Source of the DNA: Symbiodinium microadriaticum
Lineage: Eukaryota > Sar > Dinophyceae > Suessiales > Symbiodiniaceae
Direction of reading: 5' to 3'
DNA length: 64,000 nt
NCBI GenBank assembly: GCA_001939145.1
Contig: LSRX01001503.1
Span: 67,167 to 131,166 of the forward strand
The notes beneath the pieces are model-generated. The model was not told the origin of the DNA. It made no database searches and was given only the letters and a program-made list of their open reading frames with translations. Of this stretch, positions 59,585-64,000 are shown one piece after another. Every line of letters begins with the position of its first letter. Positions within the stretch are counted from its first letter, which is position 1. The position numbers and the translations under genes are program-made.

Positions 59585-60435
59585 ACCATTTTGCGCTTCG
59601 TTGGTTTTTGAAGCTCACCCTCACGCACATCGGAAAACTGCTAGGCGCCACCAATTCGCTGCAGTCTGTGCGGCTAGACAACAACACAAACTGATTGGTT
59701 GAGGTGACACTTACAGCGCCAGGTGTGTGCCAAGTAGAGCGTGGCTGTGTGTTGGACGATCTGGCTTGCTCAACCCTGATGCGCGGGCTCAGTCATGGTG
59801 CCCCGAAAACACTATCGCTGCTTTCCTTGTGGCCTCAGCGCTCGCGAACCGTCTCTCCGAACAAAATGCTTCAGATGTAAGGCTTCGCAGCCCGAACACG
59901 AATCTCCAATCCTTTGCAATCACTTGTCGCGCAGACAACGCTGAGCGTGGTTTTGCGACAAGTTATCTGTGCTCAGGTCTTGCAGATGTGTTCAAGATTG
60001 TGAGCACGGCGTATCCAGAAACGTTGCACCAGATGGTTATCGTAAATCCACCTGCAGGCGGGGTAGGGAGAGCCCGGGAGAGCCTGCCTAGAGTAAGCAC
60101 AGTGCCGTCTGCACTGACAAGAAAAGAGCTGGGACAGGGAACCACTCCATTAAGTGTTGCGAGGCTTCAACCTGTTTTGGACTGCGGTGCAGCCGATGCT
60201 CAATGATCGGATCCGGAAGAGCCTCAGCTTCTTGGGCAAAGCGCAAACATGCGGCATTTCAGCAGGGCAGTGCGAAACCCGTAGTGCGGACAACGTCGAT
60301 CCCGTGAGGAAGTTCCGATTCATCCCTTCAGGGCCAATGGACTTTCCTCTGGAGTTGGTCAAGATGGCCGGCGTTGGAGTGCTGGAGTCCCTAGCAAATC
60401 TGGCAGATGTGGTGCAGAATCGAGCCTTGCTTTGA
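57618..60435 (+). CDS. Sec14/CRAL-TRIO domain protein
   Basis: An ATG at 57,618 gives MGSAASIDKEGRDAYKR, a good N-myristoylation start (Gly2, Ser6), then KDKDEKPKPELAETDVAVAD. Exon 58,199-58,322 reads MSNEDLDGQELLAARTQLLE. CRAL-TRIO N-terminal helices follow: EVEQALPLLSKVRGFL (58,435) and YIQGNNGSVEEATAHFRKML with CWYKEAG (58,508-58,590). The lipid-binding domain continues with LIENKPWCVDSVTGARELFD (58,669), VQRDGFAQIEKIMSLTDEDL (58,862), REHHLDQLSIKKGKLMKSFQ and VRDLTGLNIGAVLR (59,021-59,125), YPETLHQMVIVNPPAG (60,014) and FNLFWTAVQPMLNDRIRKSL (60,166). The end reads PLELVKMAGVGVLESLANLA to a TGA at 60,433-60,435. These match the Sec14 steps 'D-L-x-G-L', 'Y-P-E-x-L-x-x-x-x-I-x-N-x-P' and 'F-x-x-x-W-x-x-V-x-P-x-L'. 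Sec14 proteins exchange phosphoinositides and other lipids between membranes. Whether the ATG exon belongs to this gene is inferred from spacing. One intron (about 59,150-59,980) holds trinucleotide arrays. Confidence 0.72.
59236..59291. repeat. (CTA)n microsatellite
   Basis: About 18 CTA/ACT units, the start of a 350-bp trinucleotide-rich tract inside the Sec14-like gene. Confidence 0.95.
59338..59510. repeat. Mixed CTA/CGA/CTG trinucleotide tract
   Basis: Blocks of ACG, CTA, CTG and GAC triplets in the same phase as the flanking arrays; a compound microsatellite whose blocks appear derived from one another by point change. Confidence 0.9.
59535..59582. repeat. (CTG)16 microsatellite
   Basis: Sixteen uninterrupted CTG units; last block of the compound trinucleotide tract, intronic by position. 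Confidence 0.95.
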
Positions 60436-61460
60436 CAATCCCGGCCCGGCTTAGGGTGCTCACTCTTTCAACGTTTTCGCAGTGCTGCAGCTTCCATCGT
60501 AGATGCGCTGATTGCCACGTGATGAAGGACATGAAAACAACTTGACCTTGGCTCCTGGCTTTGCCCACTACAAATGCCAGCGGCTACCTGCTGGAAGCAT
60601 GGCCAGCTGGAGCTTCTCCGTCACGAAAAGCTCTCTCCACTTTCGGGCACCTCGTATCTGAATGCTCTTGTGGTGTAGATTCGCAGGTGACTCTCTGTGG
60701 TGCAGCTCAAGCATGTCAGGCGATTGTGATTGAAACGTCGGATGAAGATTCCCAGCACGGTGCTGCAGGCTGTCATTCTTTTCCGGTACTGAACGTATAA
60801 AGCTGCTTTATGTCCGTGGTTTTGCTGTAGTTCGATTAGCTTGTCTTCTGTCCCCAGGTCTGGCAATGCGAGACGTTTTTGAAGCCCAGCCGGTTTCAGG
60901 CGCCTTGAATGGGGTGGATCGGCAATTGGAAAACACCTACCGTCCAAAAACGTTTGCTCACACAGTATCTTGAGCGAGTAAGTATGCACCCAAAGTACTC
61001 GAAAAATGGCACGGCGGCCTGCTATTGACTAATGCGAACTATCCAAGCTGTGACGAGGTGTCGTCTCTGGCCAAAGCGACGTTCTGGAAGTTGACAGCCT
61101 GCTCTGGCTGGCTTGGTGCAATGCAGACAGCCGCTTGCTGAGCAAGCCTTCTTCGTCCCTGGCACCCTGAGCCTGAGCACTTTCTATCCCCAGGCTGGAC
61201 ACAGAGTGTGCCGCTGTCGAACCTTCAGCTGATGGTCTTTCAGAAGACCAGCCCACCCGACGATTTCGATCGAAATCCGTCCGTGTCATCGATCCGCTCG
61301 TTATCTGCCTGAAATTAAGCTTGCTTGCGTGGCCTGCGTGGCTGCATGTTCGTTGCACAGGGCCGGGGCAGCCAAGGAGGCGAGAGAGTCGAAGCCCAAC
61401 AAGCCTGGCGAGCTGCTTCATGCCCTGGTGCGGTGTCGATGACGTGCCTTCAGATGATGA
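60436..61460. other. Unassigned
   Basis: No clear gene. A frame at about 61,205-61,315 (LSNLQLMVFQKTSPPDDFDR) may be a 5' exon of the following coding piece. Minus-strand frames here carry no motif. Confidence 0.35.
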
Positions 61461-61715
61461 GAGCTTGGAGTCGAACCCAAACCTGACCAGGACAGGCTGT
61501 CGCAGGAAGATGCAAGAAGCAGCGATGTAGACAATGCTTTCCGTGCTCCAGGCAACCGCAGTATTCCTCCAGACCGCCTCAGACGCAGTCCGCCGAGAAA
61601 TGCTCAGAGAGCCGGCACTGCGATGGTCTCTTTGCTAAAGGAGCTTGACTTTCTGGATGAAGATGCCTTCGAACAGCGGGCGCGCCAACTCCAAAAAGAG
61701 ACAGGGAGAGGAAGA
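61461..61715 (+). CDS. Unknown protein fragment, interrupted by spliced-leader block
   Basis: Not recognised. An open frame reads VEPKPDQDRLSQEDARSSDV, DNAFRAPGNRSIPPDRLRR, then a helical stretch VSLLKELDFLDEDAFEQRAR and QLQKETGRGRP. It then runs directly into the spliced-leader sequence (61,717-61,737), which it reads as VAILAQ, and stops at a TGA at 61,761-61,763. The abrupt change of composition suggests the gene's 3' part has been displaced or that the block was inserted into an exon. The upstream limit is set by stops at 61,455-61,460. Confidence 0.45.
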
Positions 61716-61716
61716 C

Positions 61717-61737
61717 CCGTAGCCATTTTGGCTCAAG
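61717..61737 (+). other. Dinoflagellate spliced-leader sequence (21 of 22 nt)
   Basis: Begins CCGTAGCC and ends GGCTCAAG, identical over 21 bases to positions 2-22 of the conserved dinoflagellate spliced leader (DCCGTAGCC...GGCTCAAG). Position 1 here is C (61,716), whereas D means A, T or G. The next bases are TCGTCGG, not a GT donor, so this is not a functional SL RNA gene exon. It is the 5' end of a trans-spliced mRNA that was copied back into the genome. Confidence 0.9.
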
Positions 61738-61782
61738 TCGTCGGCCTCGCCTTTAGGGCGTGAACGGGAGCGGCCCTTAGGG

Positions 61783-61804
61783 CTGGAGAGTGTTTACTCT
61801 CCAG
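61783..61804 (+). other. Perfect 9-bp hairpin with GTTT loop
   Basis: CTGGAGAGT, loop GTTT, ACTCTCCAG: a perfect stem of nine pairs, 45 nt downstream of the spliced-leader end. Confidence 0.85.
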
Positions 61805-63290
61805 ACCCGGGGCTGGACGCTTCCCTGAGCTGGGGCGTCTCGCCGCTGAGTTTGGGCTCGCAAGCGCCCGTCCAGGGACCGCGCAAGTCCTCCTGTGACC
61901 CTGGCCCCTCGCTTCTTCTACCTTTTTGTGGGGACGCCCGGCTCTCCCAGCAGGAGGAAGGGGCAACATGCCATCTCATCGAGGAACCCAAGGTCATCAC
62001 GCTGAACCAGGAGACCAACGTGCACTCTAAGTCGCCGACCGTCCAGTTCTTCCCACAAGGCGACCAGAGCAGGTAGACAGAGTACACCAAGACAGGGCGG
62101 GGGACACCAACAACGGAGCGGTCCAGAGTGGCAAGGACACTAAGAAGGAGATCCACAAAGTACACAGGGGACACCACCTCCCAAGAAAGAAGGGGAAGAA
62201 CCATTGATGATCCAGGGAGTTCGGCATTGCCCCCGCTGTCTCATCGGGGCAAACACATGACCGCCTCGCGCCAAACTGTGCAATCTACCAGAGCACGGCC
62301 CGAGGCGGGGCAGCGCGGAAGCTCTTCTCCTCATCCAGGCTTCACAAGAGGACCCGGAGCGGGAGACGCGACGACTCCTACAAGTAGCGGACTTTGCCAG
62401 GCGCCACCTACAATGGAGACCAGCAACGAAGCGAAAAACACCGACTACTATTAAGATAAGGACCCGCACCAAGCAGACAAGCCAAGTCGGGCAACCCAGG
62501 AAGACTTCGAGAACCTGCCAGCAGACCAAAAAGGAACAAGCACCCCTACGAACGACGTTGAAGTCGAGGGCACCACCGCATGCAGCCACACCCTCAAAGA
62601 AGAGGAAAGTGCACACCTCCGCCTGCTCTTCCTCGGGCTCGAGCACCACCAGCAGCAGAAGGACGACAAGCCCAAGGCTAAGAGTACCCGGGAAGATGGC
62701 ATGCCAGCTGGACACCCACCCGGGGCACAAAGAGACATATGGACTGGGGCCTGAGAAGGCCCAGACACAGAAGCAAGGCAACACTTGTAGCACCAAGAAG
62801 GAGACCAAGGAGGACACGCAGTTGAAGGCCGCCGCAGACAAAGCCACCGAAAGGAAGACACAAGGGGACACGACGGCTTCGAGGGGTGACTCCACAACAG
62901 GCAGGGGCCGCACCAGCTGTGATGCCGCCACAAGCCACGCCGGCCTTCTCAGTCAGAGGTGGGACCAACGTTGTGGAGGAACATGCCATCCGCGAAAGGG
63001 CCATGGCGCAACGCCGTGCCGTGGAGGGGTACGACACCTGGAACCGAGGAGGACCCCGCACCAGCGGAGGACCAGACGCGACCCAGGCGTACCAAGGAGC
63101 ACAAAACCAGGTGAGCCCGCTGACCCGCCGTGCCGACCAAGAGGAGCAACAGGCTCAGAGACTGGGGATGAGGTTCCTGAGGATTGCCACAAGGACATCA
63201 CGTACCGACCCCGCACGTCGACTGCTTGCTGCAGGCACAGGTGCAAGGAAGGTTGAGCGGGGGCCCCTTTTTCACAAATTAAAGTTACAA

Positions 63291-64000
63291 GTATGATGAA
63301 TTTCAGTCAAAGACGCCTCTCCTTCATTTTTGCGTCTGGCAGTAGGCTGGCAGTCGGATGCCAGGTCCCCCGGCACTTGCAGAGGTTGTGCACAACTATG
63401 TAGGTTGAAAATCGGTGGTCATACTACTCACTTTTCTTTCCGTTCGACACACACACAAAGTTAGGATTGGCTGGATCTATGCGAAGACCAAACCTGATGA
63501 CCAAGGCATAGTGCCTAGTGATCAGGAACTCTTGACCTGTGAGCTCATGTTCGACAATGGCAAAGCTGAAAGGCGGACAGCAGGAAGTAACCCTGCTACA
63601 TAACCCAGCTAAACCACAACAGGCCTGACTTAACCTTTCAAGGACAGCCACAAACACTGGCATGTTGGTCGGAAACAGGAAGTCTTCGTACGGCTGAAGC
63701 GCTGACATTGAAATTGGGGTCCTCCCAGTGAAAACCAAACATCCACGTAGAAACTCCATCATCACCAGTGCACAGCGACTCCCGTGGATTGTGTCACAAG
63801 CAATACGCAGGTACGTGGTCGAGGCGTCCCCGGGCCATATCCTGATGCGTGACGATAGAGCTTCGTTGCACCAGGCCAAGCCACGCATCCCTGGTGCCCT
63901 TGCTGTTGACAAACTGTGAAAAAGATTGTCAAAGGAAGACGCTTGGAAAAAGGGTTTGTGCGCGGGCACACGCACACGCGCACACACACACACACACACA
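63291..64000. other. Unassigned right end
   Basis: A 191-codon minus-strand frame (63,424-63,999) and a + strand frame at 63,460-63,602 (KTKPDDQGIVPSDQELLTCE) are both plausible and cannot both be real over the shared part. No family recognised for either. Confidence 0.3.
63980..64000. repeat. (CA)n microsatellite at window edge
   Basis: CA units running off the end of the window, preceded by CACACGCG variants. Confidence 0.9.

Larger units (their letters stand above)
61717..63290 (+). mobile_element. Spliced-leader-led block: retroposed transcript or retroelement 5' region
   Basis: Starts with the spliced leader. Composition then changes: purine-rich on the + strand, dense in ACC, AAG and GAC, with long open frames on both strands (for example 62,558-63,256 and 62,886-63,296 on +, 62,140-62,931 on -) and no intron-like interruptions. 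+ strand frames read as polar, KETKEDTQLKAAADKATERK and VVEEHAIRERAMAQRRAVEG, as in N-terminal regions of non-LTR retroelement proteins, but no reverse transcriptase or endonuclease motif is present. A hairpin follows the leader by 45 nt. The 3' end is set only by a return to ordinary composition near 63,290; no poly-A and no target-site duplication were seen. Confidence 0.45.

Noticed and set aside
59316-59628. Open frames made of Val, Ala or Ser runs on the minus strand and Tyr, Leu or Cys runs on the plus strand
   Set aside because: Pure translation of trinucleotide repeats; no unique sequence.
62140-62931. 263-codon minus-strand frame with hydrophobic segments
   Set aside because: Lies opposite polar, purine-rich + strand frames; its Leu/Val-rich character is what the complement of Lys/Glu/Thr codons gives. 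No motif and no start context.
63424-63999. 191-codon minus-strand frame at the right end
   Set aside because: Overlaps an equally plausible + strand frame (63,460-63,602) and begins in a CA repeat; undecidable without sequence beyond the window.
1-64000. CRISPR arrays, bacterial operons, rRNA genes, plasmid or phage features
   Set aside because: None seen. Exon/intron texture, absence of Shine-Dalgarno-led long genes and eukaryotic families rule out a prokaryotic reading.

Overview
The window looks like nuclear DNA from a dinoflagellate; genus not determinable by eye. The evidence: (i) an exact 21-nt copy of the dinoflagellate spliced leader, minus its variable first base, at 61,717-61,737; (ii) genes broken into many short exons whose introns can be resolved as GC-AG, and in several cases apparently GA-AG, as well as GT-AG; (iii) families heavily expanded in dinoflagellates (DUF4116, MORN, ankyrin/TPR, Mei2-type RRM, Sec14/CRAL-TRIO); (iv) every gene recognised lies on the + strand, the one-way head-to-tail layout known from dinoflagellate chromosomes; (v) degenerate TTTAGGG-type repeats at the left end. 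Because exons are short and mostly start and stop without ATG or stop codons, gene limits below are spans of recognisable exons, not exact CDS coordinates.

Layout. 243-527: five 57-bp copies of a degenerate telomere-type repeat, followed by a decayed retroelement RNase H-like fragment (636-953). 3.9-4.4 kb: Mei2-type RRM gene. 4.4-9.1 kb: mostly unassigned, with G-rich and CT simple repeats. 9.1-13.2 kb: a DUF4116 repeat gene built from 39-nt and 36-nt mini-exons. 15.8-19.5 kb: a Ctf4/AND-1 (WDHD1)-like replication factor. 22.7-23.8 kb: unknown protein with an acidic tail. 25.3-27.5 kb: a MORN-repeat protein. 29.3-29.8 kb: unknown exons. 31.0-33.3 kb: ankyrin/TPR protein. 33.5-34.9 kb: YIPF (Yip1-domain) membrane protein. 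35.4-35.7 kb: the C-terminus of an unknown protein. 36.9-37.9 kb: a Lys/Glu/Ala-rich protein. 38.42-38.83 kb: an AT-rich foldback element. 40.8-41.3 kb: a Gly/Tyr/Gln/Pro-rich protein. 41.8-45.5 kb: a coiled-coil protein with EF-hands. 47.4-48.8 kb: unknown charged protein. 49.6-52.4 kb: a conserved protein with an Asn-Cys-Gln motif suggestive of a papain-like fold. 54.9-56.3 kb: an RBR/IBR zinc-finger protein. 57.6-60.4 kb: a Sec14/CRAL-TRIO protein with trinucleotide arrays in an intron. 61.46-61.72 kb: coding sequence interrupted by a spliced-leader-led block (61.72-about 63.3 kb) that looks like a retroposed transcript or retroelement 5' end.

The genes do not form one pathway. What ties them together is organisation: one strand, short spacing (about 230 bp between the ankyrin/TPR and YIPF exons), repeat-phased exons and non-standard intron donors. 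The most notable points are the embedded spliced leader, the modular DUF4116 exons with inferred GA donors, the foldback element, and an in-frame TGA in the tail of the Ctf4-like gene. All assignments come from reading translations by eye; no database search was run.
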